Below, one piece after another: positions 1 to 5,800 of a stretch of 5,863 nt of DNA (position 1 is its first letter; each line of letters starts with the position of its first letter). The notes below the pieces were generated by a model. That model searched no databases, was not told the origin of the DNA, and saw nothing but the letters and a program-made list of their open reading frames with translations. The stretch comes from SAR324 cluster bacterium (lineage in GTDB: Bacteria; SAR324; NAC60-12). Made by a program: the position numbers and the translations under genes. The stretch is taken from assembly GCA_028822475.1 (NCBI GenBank), contig JAPKDT010000136.1, positions 1 through 5,863 of the forward strand. The letters are read 5' to 3'.

Positions 1-5
1 ATAAC

Positions 6-29
6 TTTGGTCAAGTGTTTTTGACCGAA
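6..29 (+). promoter_or_regulatory. Hairpin upstream of flagellin 1
   Basis: GGTCAA (9-14) and TTGACC (21-26) form a perfect 6-base inverted repeat around the spacer GTGTTT. The stem extends to 9 pairs (6-14 with 21-29) if one G-U pair is allowed. It lies 16 bases before the Shine-Dalgarno site. In RNA it would be a stable 5' leader hairpin, and in DNA it could be an operator. ACCGAATA at 24-31 loosely resembles the sigma-28 (FliA) -10 element GCCGATAA, but no convincing -35 partner is seen. The role is inferred; the pairing is directly visible. Confidence 0.45.
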
Positions 30-45
30 TATTAACACTCTAGTT

Positions 46-52
46 AAGGAGG
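46..52 (+). promoter_or_regulatory. Ribosome binding site of flagellin 1
   Basis: AAGGAGG, a near-perfect Shine-Dalgarno sequence, sits 5 bases before the ATG at 58 and fixes that start. It runs into GGATG (51-55). The stretch AAGGAGGATG therefore also has the shape of a CsrA-type GGA site overlapping the ribosome binding site, as in classic CsrA-repressed leaders. The ribosome site is secure; the CsrA reading is inference. Confidence 0.85.
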
Positions 53-57
53 ATGCC

Positions 58-1665
58 ATGCGCGTCAACCACAATACTGCCGCAATGAGTTCATTGAGGC
101 ATTTGAACAGTACCATAGATAACACAAATAACAATCTGAAGCGTTTATCTTCAGGTTTACGAATAAACTCCGCCGCAGACGGACCTGCTGATCTGGTGAT
201 TTCGGAGCAGATGCGAAAGCAAATCTCAGGCTTGAACCAGGCAGTGAAAAACTCAGAAACCTCAATCTCGATGGTTCAGACCGCAGAGGGTGTATTGAGT
301 GAGATGAGTTCAATGTTAATCAATATGCGTCAGTTAGCATTACATGCAGCTAATAACGGTGTTGCGGATTCAAAAATTATTCAGGCGGACCAGATGGAAG
401 TTGAGAACATTCTTGCAACTATTGATAAGATTGCCACTTCATCTCAATTCGGTACAAAAGTATTATTTGATGGAAGCAATGCAGTAAATGGTGTAGCAGT
501 TGGCGAGGGTTTGTCATTTTATAGTGCATCACCACTTAGTGAATCTGCCCCAACAAAAAATGGATATTCAGTCGATATTGAGCAAGTTGCAACGAAAGCC
601 GAGGTGATTGCTGAAAGAAGAATCTCTTTGGAAGAATTTGAGAAAGGAGCTTCGATTATGCTTAAAGAAAATAATAGAGTCATGAAAATGGATATAAATG
701 ATGATAAAAATTTAATGATGAATATTCAACAGTTAATAGGTAATTATCGTAGATCTCCTGAGACATATTCTAGAGAAAGTACTGAGGCCAGTTTAGGAAA
801 GATTTTAGTTAGAGCACTGCAAAAGAAAGCAGATGATAACGGACTATCTGTTGAATTAGCAATAAATACTATAGGTATGTTGACGGTAGAACATAAATAC
901 TTTGGTAGCAAACCTAGTTTTACTGTTTCTACTGATATTCCGGGACTTTTTGGAGAAAACGCAGATGAGATAAAGCTCTCTACTGGAGGACAGGATGTGT
1001 CGGGTTATATAGGAGGCGAGCTTGCTATGGGATATGGACAGTATTTACATGGCGGGGAAGGAACTCCGACTGAAGGAATTGTCGCTCAATATGACAAGGA
1101 ACTTGGCAATCGGTTGGTGGATATAAAAGATGAACAAGGAAGAGTAATTGGCCAAAAACTAGTCAAACAGACTAGCGAAGAATTGGTAGGAAAAGATATA
1201 GAAGGATACATTCACATTACTCAAAGATCTGTAAAATATCAGGTCGGACCTAATCACAATCAAACTGTTTCCTTTTCATTAGATGATCTACGTACAGAAC
1301 AAATTGCTCGAGATGTTAAAAATAATAGTAATTTTAATAGTCTTGCAGACATAGACCTTACAAACAGTAATGGAGCACAGGATTCGATTAAACTGATTGA
1401 CGACGCGATTATGGAAATTGGGGCTTTGAGAGGGAACCTCGGTTCGTTTCAGAAAAATTCGTTGGAATCTAACTTACGTAATTTAAGGGTCTCAAGCGAA
1501 AATCTGACAAATGCTGAGTCAGTCATCAGAGACTCTGATATGGCTGTGGAAATGAGTGACTTTACGAAAAATCAAATTTTGATTGCTTCTGGAACCGCAA
1601 TGGCAGCACAGGCAAATCAAATACCTAAATCAGTCCTGCAGCTTCTTAGCAGCGCGACTAAGTAA
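58..1665 (+). CDS. fliC: Flagellin 1, filament subunit
   Basis: A 535-residue flagellin, the secreted subunit that polymerises into the flagellar filament. The N-terminal D0/D1 arm is canonical: MRVNHNTAAMSSL start, RLSSGLRIN at residues 29-37, then AADGPADLVISE (family members usually have PAGL where this has PADL), and helices to about residue 150. The C-terminal arm carries AESVIRDSDMA (486-496) and the closing AMAAQANQIPKSVLQLL. The central domain is long and includes GYIGGELAMGYGQ (316-328). Relative to flagellin 3 it has an extra charged stretch of about 25 residues around 347-371, and the middle of the gene is visibly more AT-rich than its ends. No cysteine or tryptophan. The start is set by AAGGAGG at 46-52. 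It has its own leader and a terminator-like element follows, so it need not be co-transcribed with the next gene. Family assignment is very secure; whether it is the major or a minor filament protein is unknown. Confidence 0.96.
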   Translation: MRVNHNTAAMSSLRHLNSTIDNTNNNLKRLSSGLRINSAADGPADLVISEQMRKQISGLNQAVKNSETSISMVQTAEGVLSEMSSMLINMRQLALHAANNGVADSKIIQADQMEVENILATIDKIATSSQFGTKVLFDGSNAVNGVAVGEGLSFYSASPLSESAPTKNGYSVDIEQVATKAEVIAERRISLEEFEKGASIMLKENNRVMKMDINDDKNLMMNIQQLIGNYRRSPETYSRESTEASLGKILVRALQKKADDNGLSVELAINTIGMLTVEHKYFGSKPSFTVSTDIPGLFGENADEIKLSTGGQDVSGYIGGELAMGYGQYLHGGEGTPTEGIVAQYDKELGNRLVDIKDEQGRVIGQKLVKQTSEELVGKDIEGYIHITQRSVKYQVGPNHNQTVSFSLDDLRTEQIARDVKNNSNFNSLADIDLTNSNGAQDSIKLIDDAIMEIGALRGNLGSFQKNSLESNLRNLRVSSENLTNAESVIRDSDMAVEMSDFTKNQILIASGTAMAAQANQIPKSVLQLLSSATK

Positions 1666-1697
1666 AAGATTTAAGGCTCAATATTCAAGATTTAAGG
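1666..1697 (+). repeat. Two direct repeats of AAGATTTAAGG, 21-base period
   Basis: AAGATTTAAGG occurs exactly at 1666-1676, immediately after the flagellin 1 stop, and again at 1687-1697. The 21-base period is about two helical turns, the geometry of paired protein-binding sites. It could equally be a chance duplication in an AT-rich 3' UTR. No binding protein can be named. Confidence 0.5.
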
Positions 1698-1741
1698 TTA
1701 AAGGTCCTGGTACCTAGCCCTTATCTTGTTTTTTGAGCCTT
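1673..1741 (+). repeat. Inverted repeat after flagellin 1
   Basis: AAGGCTCAA (1673-1681) and TTGAGCCTT (1733-1741) are perfect 9-base inverted arms enclosing 51 bases. Inside them a smaller hairpin AGGT-CCTGGT-ACCT (1702-1715) is followed after a short gap by a T-rich run (TTTTTT, ending at 1734). The nested structure could form the 3' end of the flagellin 1 message. The run of T comes before, not after, the outer right arm, so the outer stem alone is not a standard terminator. Confidence 0.4.
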
Positions 1742-1754
1742 GCCGATTATAACT

Positions 1755-1820
1755 TTTAAAAAAGAATTATTCATCAAGTTGCTGTCATCAGGATGGCAGC
1801 TTAGTGAATTATTTTTTAAA
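1755..1820 (+). terminator. Composite stem-loop with CAGGATG apex, likely terminator
   Basis: The core stem pairs GCTGTCATC (1781-1789) with GATGGCAGC (1792-1800), nine pairs including one G-U on paper; the innermost pairs must open to leave a workable loop. It is flanked by ATTCA (1769-1773) pairing with TGAAT (1805-1809), and by TTTAAAAAA (1755-1763) opposite TTTTTTAAA (1812-1820). A T-run directly after the outer stem fits a factor-independent terminator for flagellin 1. The apex carries CAGGATG (1789-1795), the repeat motif of E. coli CsrB RNA. If a promoter lies upstream (GCCGATTA at 1742-1749 is a weak sigma-28-like -10), this would instead be part of the flagellin 2 leader. The pairing is seen; the role is inferred. 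Confidence 0.5.
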
Positions 1821-1849
1821 TATTTTAATTTATTTTAGTTTTGTCCCTG

Positions 1850-1918
1850 GGAGGAGAAACGAGGTGTATTTGTATGCTGAGTTTTTCTCCTGGAGAACAG
1901 TTTAACAAAAAAGGGATT
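1850..1918 (+). promoter_or_regulatory. Purine-rich leader of flagellin 2 with alternative pairings
   Basis: GGAGAAA (1853-1859) is complementary to TTTCTCC (1884-1890). The same TTTCTCC arm can also pair locally with GGAGAA (1892-1897). The two structures exclude each other. GGAGG and GAGG near 1850-1864 form a good Shine-Dalgarno for an in-frame ATG at 1874 (9 bases from GAGG). The family-typical start at 1919 has only AAGGGA (1911-1916) almost touching it. The region could therefore control which start is used, or how well translation starts. GGA motifs here are also possible CsrA sites. Confidence 0.4.
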
Positions 1919-3376
1919 ATGTCTATTAATATTCGTGCAAACACAGGTTCGATGATGAGATCGTTAAGCGAGCAGGGTACATTCAGAAACTCAATGTACC
2001 AGCAGGGTGAGGAGAATAAAGAAAAAGAATCAACTCCCGTGCCTTTAGCAGTCATCGAGGGCGATCTGACGGATCAAGTAGTAAAAAATGAAATGAACAG
2101 GGTGCAGTCAGCAGGATTACAAAGTGAGATATCTCATGTTGAGGAAGATATGTCAATTGTACAAACTGTAGCAAGAGCACTGACACATGTTGAAAATTCT
2201 CTGCTTCAAATGAATGAACTGCTTGTATTAGTAAGCAATGAATCAGAATTAAACTCCGCTGTCAGGTTGACTGACCAGACTGAGTTAGAACAGTTGATTA
2301 ATCAAATAAACAAAGTCGCAGATGAAACAAGTTACGGTCAGCATGCTCTATTAGACGGTAGTCACGGAGTACGTGGAGTTGCAACTGGTAAATATTTGGA
2401 ATTTGTCGGTATGAATGCCGATTCAAAAACTTCACCGATAAACGGTTATCAAGTATTAGTTACAGAAGTTTCTACGAGATCAGAACTACAAGGTGTGCGC
2501 CCTTTTACACAAGCAATGATAGATAATGAAGAAACATTGATCTTTGAAGAAGGTGGGATAGCTAACCGGTTCGTTACTCAGAAAGGGGTAAGTGTTACTA
2601 ACACATTTAAACGTCTTTCAAGATGGGTTGCCGAAAGAGAAATACCGCTTGAAATTATCCTAAATTCGAATCAGCTTCTGCATCTCAGACATCTTCAATT
2701 CGGAAGTTCACACAGTTTTGGTGCTTCAAGTTACACACCAGGGCTTATTTCGCCAGAAAGTCAGCGGATTACTTATGCAAAACCGGGATTGAATGTGAAA
2801 GGTTTTATCAATGCTATTCCAAGTTTTGGGCACGGTCAGTTTTTGAGTGCACCTGCTGATGCAGACGGAATAGGTGAACTGACAGTCAGGTATACAGGAA
2901 ATGAGGTGCCTGCTGACAACATTGCCGGGACTGTTTCTGTGTCGCAGAATGGTTTTCAATTTCATCTCGGAAAGCCTGTACCGCATATAGAACAGCTTAG
3001 TCTTGGAAGCATTAACGCAGCTGATCTAGGAAGGGAAACTGAAAATGTTTCCGGTTTTCAGTCATTACAGGAAATCGATATTAGGACTGGACAAAGAGTC
3101 AAAGATTCAATTTGTGTCCTTGCAAAAAGCTTTGCAGAAGTAACTGCCGTAAAAGACAGAGTTGAAAAGTTTTGTGGAAAAACTTTAAAAACAAATTTGC
3201 AGTACTTGCAAAAGGAATATAAAAAGCAAATAATTTTTAGTCCAAATCTTGAAAACAGCGGGAGTGCAAAGGCTTTTGCAGAAATTACAAAAAATATAAT
3301 AACAGAAAATGCAGGACGCTCTTCAATGGCACAGGCAAACCAAAATCCGAAAACTGTGCTCACGTTATTGAAGTGA
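1919..3376 (+). CDS. Divergent flagellin-like protein (flagellin 2)
   Basis: A 485-residue protein from the ATG at 1919, chosen because MSINIRANTG matches the flagellin N-terminus. An in-frame ATG at 1874 with a better ribosome site would add 15 residues. The central domain aligns with flagellin 3: LNVKGFINAIPSFGHGQ (291-307) against its GYIGGEL-GQ block, then VRYTG, SVSQNGFQFHLG and FQSLQEIDI. The filament-forming arms have lost the hallmarks. RLSSGLKIN and ADSPAGL are replaced by a charged stretch (GEENKEKESTPVPL, 30-43), and AESVIRDADMAEEM is absent. Only AQANQNPKTVL near the C-terminus survives. Cysteines at 399 and 419 and a tryptophan are absent from its neighbours. Length is normal and the frame is open throughout, so it does not look like a decaying pseudogene. 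It may be a minor, junction-like or non-polymerising relative. Membership of the flagellin superfamily is fairly secure; the function is unknown. Confidence 0.85.
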   Translation: MSINIRANTGSMMRSLSEQGTFRNSMYQQGEENKEKESTPVPLAVIEGDLTDQVVKNEMNRVQSAGLQSEISHVEEDMSIVQTVARALTHVENSLLQMNELLVLVSNESELNSAVRLTDQTELEQLINQINKVADETSYGQHALLDGSHGVRGVATGKYLEFVGMNADSKTSPINGYQVLVTEVSTRSELQGVRPFTQAMIDNEETLIFEEGGIANRFVTQKGVSVTNTFKRLSRWVAEREIPLEIILNSNQLLHLRHLQFGSSHSFGASSYTPGLISPESQRITYAKPGLNVKGFINAIPSFGHGQFLSAPADADGIGELTVRYTGNEVPADNIAGTVSVSQNGFQFHLGKPVPHIEQLSLGSINAADLGRETENVSGFQSLQEIDIRTGQRVKDSICVLAKSFAEVTAVKDRVEKFCGKTLKTNLQYLQKEYKKQIIFSPNLENSGSAKAFAEITKNIITENAGRSSMAQANQNPKTVLTLLK

Positions 3377-3410
3377 CAATGAACAACTTAATTAGTCAAG
3401 CAGGTCAAAA

Positions 3411-3442
3411 ACAGTAAAAGCAAATATTTAAGCTTTAACTGT
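3411..3442. terminator. Stem-loop after flagellin 2
   Basis: ACAGTAAAAGC (3411-3421) pairs with GCTTTAACTGT (3432-3442) with one mismatch, around a 10-base AT loop, 35 bases after the flagellin 2 stop. No T-run follows on the plus strand. Read on the minus strand, the stem is followed directly by five T, which is the terminator orientation for a leftward transcript; no such gene is visible here. It may simply end or stabilise the flagellin 2 message. Confidence 0.4.
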
Positions 3443-3492
3443 AACAAGAATTAAAATCTGCTGGGACTTATACAGTCAGGTAATTCATCTTA

Positions 3493-3510
3493 TGATCTTA
3501 ATATAGATCA
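3493..3510. promoter_or_regulatory. 18-base palindrome, operator-like
   Basis: TGATCT and AGATCA are perfect inverted half-sites around the 6-base spacer TAATAT. The size and symmetry suit a dimeric transcription regulator upstream of flagellin 3. It does not match the CRP (TGTGA-N6-TCACA) or FNR (TTGAT-N4-ATCAA) consensus exactly. The regulator is unknown, and a chance dyad is possible in such AT-rich DNA. Confidence 0.35.
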
Positions 3511-3511
3511 G

Positions 3512-3576
3512 TAATTTGTTTAAAATATTTTGTAATAAAAATAATATTAAAATTAAAAAAAAGATTAAACAAATTA
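3512..3576. repeat. AT-rich 12-base inverted repeat
   Basis: TAATTTGTTTAA (3512-3523) and TTAAACAAATTA (3565-3576) are perfect inverted arms enclosing 41 bases with almost no G or C, including an A8 run. This may be an intrinsically curved or easily melted promoter-upstream element, or a binding site for a nucleoid protein. The arms resemble recombination sites in form only; no recombinase gene is in view. The rest of this 371-base gap shows no gene. Confidence 0.4.
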
Positions 3577-3618
3577 ATTCTTCATTCTTCAAACAGTGAA
3601 GGCAGAAAAGAGATTAAA

Positions 3619-3709
3619 CATCGGTTGGTGTGGGAACCTTCTGATGGGTCGATATTTACGACAACGAGCTGAAGTCAAGACCAGGAAGGTTGCGATCAGG
3701 CTGATTTTT
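3619..3709 (+). promoter_or_regulatory. Structured leader of flagellin 3
   Basis: CATC-GGTT (3619-3626) pairs with AACC (3635-3638) and GATG (3643-3646), with a TTCT bulge and the loop GGTGTGGG. AACCTTC (3635-3641) can instead pair with GAAGGTT (3685-3691), a mutually exclusive long-range stem. A small hairpin GACC-AGGAA-GGTT (3679-3691) shows AGGA in its loop, and ATCA-GGC-TGAT (3695-3705) is followed by a T-run. Together these suggest a leader able to switch structure. No known riboswitch class is recognised. All pairings were drawn by eye. Confidence 0.35.
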
Positions 3710-3737
3710 AATACGTTCATCAACAATCAAACAGAAT

Positions 3738-3742
3738 AAAGG
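3738..3742 (+). promoter_or_regulatory. Ribosome binding site of flagellin 3
   Basis: AAAGG lies 5 bases before the ATG at 3748 and supports that start. It is weaker than the AAGGAGG of flagellin 1. The resulting N-terminus MALRINHNIAAINSHRNL is exactly the flagellin pattern. Confidence 0.7.
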
Positions 3743-3747
3743 TAAAC

Positions 3748-5214
3748 ATGGCTTTAAGGATAAATCACAATATCGCTGCGATAAATTCGCATAGGAACCT
3801 GATAAAGAACACTGAGGTTCAAAACAAAAACTTAGAACGGCTTTCGTCAGGGTTGAAAATCAACCGTGGTGCCGACTCGCCTGCAGGCCTGATCATCTCA
3901 GAACGGATGAGGGCACAAATAGGGGGGCTACGACAAGCCATAGACAATTCAGAAACTGGAATTACGATGTTACAAACTGCTGAAGGTGCTTTGGAAGAAG
4001 TTAACCGGACCCTTATTAATGTCCGGCAATTGGCGATTAGTTCAGCAAACGAAGCCGTGAATGATGAGGCAATGCTGGCGGCAAATCAACAGGAATTTGA
4101 TGATTCTCTTCGCTCAATTGACAGAATTGCAAGTATCTCAAATTACGGAACAAAAGCTATTTTGGACGGCAGCATGGGTGCAAACGGAGTTGCGTCAGGA
4201 GACAATTTGGAATTTATCAGTGCAACTGAAAAAACAAAATCATCTACCGTTGGCGGTTATGGAGTGGATATTAAGGTGGCTGCCACACATTCATCTGTTA
4301 CAGCTAAAGTTGCTTTGACAAAAGGTCTGATTGACTCCGGAGAACAGTTGACATTCTCAGAAGGTGGAAAAACATTAAATTTTAAGACAATTGCAACTGA
4401 AAGTGTTGAAACTACAATGAATCGCCTGGAAAAGGCTGTAATTGCTTCCGGCATGAAGATTAACATGCTCCGGATTCCTGGAAGTGCGTCTACTCCAGAT
4501 GCACCGCAATTTTTGAAATTTGAACATCAAGAGTTTGGCAGCGAGCATTCATTCCAAGTTGGCAGCAAAACAACAGGTGTTTTGTCTGCTCAAGCAGATG
4601 TTTCAGACACTGTAAAAAACGGTTTAGATGTAGCGGGTTATATTGGCGGAGAACTGGGAATAGGAAAAGGTCAGGTACTGACAGGTAGTATGCCTTCTAA
4701 AGTTTCTGGATTAAAAATTCGTTATACAGGAGAGCAAGCTCCTCCATTAGGAAAAAGTGCGGGTTCGGTTACTCTTTCTCAGAACTCAATGGTTTTTCAT
4801 ATAGGTGCAAACGTAGATCAGTCAACGAGCTTTGGTCTGCGTAGTGTCAACAGTAAAAAACTTGGTAATGGTGTGACGAATGATTCTGAATATCGCTCAC
4901 TGAATGATGTTGACCTGACTGATGCAGCTAAAGCCCAGGATGCGATTCTGATCATAGATAAAGCAATAGATGAGATAACCACTTTCCGTGGAAAAATGGG
5001 TGCATTTCAGAAAAATGATTTAGAAAGCAATCTCAATTATTTGAGAAACGCTCACGAAAACGTAACTAATGCGGAATCAGTTATTCGGGATGCGGATATG
5101 GCGGAAGAAATGACAGCCTTTGCCCGCAATCAGATCTTGGTTCAGTCCAGTACAGCGATGCTGGCGCAGGCAAATCAGACTCCTAATGCCGTGTTGAAAT
5201 TAATAAACGGCTAA
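3748..5214 (+). CDS. fliC: Flagellin 3, filament subunit
   Basis: A 488-residue flagellin and the most canonical of the three. The N-terminal D0/D1 arm has RLSSGLKIN (31-39), GADSPAGLIISERMRAQI and LQTAEGALEEVNRTLINVRQLA. The C-terminal arm has GAFQKNDLESNL, AESVIRDADMAEEM (442-455) and AMLAQANQTPNAVLKLI, the helix normally bound by the export chaperone FliS. The central domain includes GYIGGELGIGKGQ (297-309), IRYTG and SQNSMVFHIG. No cysteine or tryptophan. The start is set by AAAGG at 3738-3742. A G6 run at 3922-3927 encodes Ile-Gly-Gly-Leu near residue 59. The gene is separated from flagellin 2 by 371 bases containing its own structured leader, so it is probably transcribed separately. 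It is likely a principal filament protein, on motif conservation alone. Confidence 0.97.
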   Translation: MALRINHNIAAINSHRNLIKNTEVQNKNLERLSSGLKINRGADSPAGLIISERMRAQIGGLRQAIDNSETGITMLQTAEGALEEVNRTLINVRQLAISSANEAVNDEAMLAANQQEFDDSLRSIDRIASISNYGTKAILDGSMGANGVASGDNLEFISATEKTKSSTVGGYGVDIKVAATHSSVTAKVALTKGLIDSGEQLTFSEGGKTLNFKTIATESVETTMNRLEKAVIASGMKINMLRIPGSASTPDAPQFLKFEHQEFGSEHSFQVGSKTTGVLSAQADVSDTVKNGLDVAGYIGGELGIGKGQVLTGSMPSKVSGLKIRYTGEQAPPLGKSAGSVTLSQNSMVFHIGANVDQSTSFGLRSVNSKKLGNGVTNDSEYRSLNDVDLTDAAKAQDAILIIDKAIDEITTFRGKMGAFQKNDLESNLNYLRNAHENVTNAESVIRDADMAEEMTAFARNQILVQSSTAMLAQANQTPNAVLKLING

Positions 5215-5229
5215 AGGAACTGGTCAGTA

Positions 5230-5250
5230 TTCGCCTGGCCCACAGGCGAG
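5230..5250 (+). terminator. GC-rich hairpin after flagellin 3
   Basis: TCGCCTG (5231-5237) and CAGGCGA (5243-5249) form a perfect 7-base stem with the loop GCCCA, 16 bases after the flagellin 3 stop. Only three T follow, so it is a weak factor-independent terminator at best. It may be a 3'-end stabilising stem, or the first stem of the structured tail that follows. Confidence 0.5.
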
Positions 5251-5552
5251 TTTGATGATGACGTAGCATTTCGCTGGCTTCATGGAAGAATTCAGCGAAA
5301 AGCATCTAATGAAAAACAAGTATTGCGAAAGCGCCGTTATGGTGAACGCAGCCGGTGCATCCGACTGCGCTCAAGGTGACGGAACTTATGTTCTTGATCA
5401 AAAATTAATCAGCAATTGTTTAACGGCTGATCATAAAACCTGGTACGGAAACCGGGTTAGCTGATTCTATTAGTGACACTTGATTTTGCTCCTTTTAAGA
5501 GATGAATCTGATTGTCATTTACAAATCACGCTGGGTCGGAGTGCCCGAAATA

Positions 5553-5568
5553 GTTTCATGGATGAAAC
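5553..5568 (+). other. Perfect hairpin with TGGA tetraloop
   Basis: GTTTCAT (5553-5559) and ATGAAAC (5562-5568) are perfect inverted arms. In RNA a 6-pair stem with the loop TGGA is expected. The context CATGGATG closely fits the CsrA-binding consensus ACA-N-GGA-UGU presented in a loop. The 12-base core TTCATGGAWGAA recurs at 5279-5290, also at a hairpin apex. Confidence 0.45.
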
Positions 5569-5610
5569 CGTCTGATGAAAGTCATGTTAAAGACTGTTAA
5601 AAAGTACAGA

Positions 5611-5623
5611 CGCAGGAACGGAT
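5611..5623 (+). repeat. CGCAGGAACGGAT repeat, copy 1
   Basis: An exact 13-base copy of the sequence at 5801-5813, carrying two GGA triplets. Flanking AGTA (5603-5606) and TACT (5626-5629), with GA/TC just inside, can place both GGA in a loop. A shorter relative, CGCAGGGATGC, sits at 5853-5863 at the window edge. Confidence 0.55.
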
Positions 5624-5642
5624 TCTACTAAACGAAGACTTT

Positions 5643-5680
5643 AATCCTCAATGCCACCGGTAGTGGTGGGTGAAAGGATT
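5643..5680 (+). other. Two-tier stem-loop
   Basis: AATCCT (5643-5648) pairs with AGGATT (5675-5680). Within it, CCACC (5654-5658) pairs with GGTGG (5665-5669) around the loop GGTAGT, with CA/TG pairs between the tiers. No T-run follows, so it is not a standard terminator. It supports the view that this tail is a structured RNA. Confidence 0.45.
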
Positions 5681-5693
5681 CAGGTCCAAATTA

Positions 5694-5737
5694 AATTATT
5701 CCACGTCCAGCAGCATTGACGCACTGGAGTGGTAATT
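5694..5737 (+). other. Long stem-loop, 14 base pairs
   Basis: Three stacked stems share one axis: AATTA/TAATT (5694-5698, 5733-5737), CCAC/GTGG (5701-5704, 5729-5732) and TCCAG/CTGGA (5706-5710, 5724-5728). They are interrupted only by a TT bulge and a single G, and the loop has 13 bases. This is the strongest single hairpin of the tail. No T-run follows it. Confidence 0.5.
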
Positions 5738-5800
5738 CTTTGAAACTTAATAATGCTCTTTTCTGCAGCAGAGAACGATCCAAGGATGAATTGTTTTATG

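Noticed and set aside
65..313. Reverse-strand open frames inside the flagellin genes
   Set aside because: These are shadows of the strongly supported plus-strand flagellins, with no ribosome sites or recognisable products. The same holds for those at 1825-2055, 2726-2986, 3058-3363 and 4257-4466, and for the plus-strand one at 4061-4318.
1742..1749. GCCGATTA as a sigma-28 promoter for flagellin 2
   Set aside because: The -10-like element is good, but there is no TAAA-type -35 at the right distance. Too weak to list as a promoter. GTCGATAT at 3648 before flagellin 3 fails in the same way.
1841..1918. TTG at 1841 as the flagellin 2 start
   Set aside because: It adds 26 residues with no resemblance to flagellin N-termini, has no ribosome site before it, and overlaps the purine-rich leader. 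ATG 1919 (family match) or ATG 1874 (better ribosome site) are preferred.
5282..5464. A 60-codon open frame in the 3' tail
   Set aside because: No Shine-Dalgarno before the ATG at 5282 or the internal ATGs, no recognisable family, and the frame runs through several strong hairpins. Kept as non-coding, though a small protein cannot be strictly excluded.
5572..5600. CTGATGA followed by a small stem, as in a hammerhead ribozyme core
   Set aside because: AGTC/GACT could act as stem II, but the required GAAA after it is missing and no stems I and III can be drawn.
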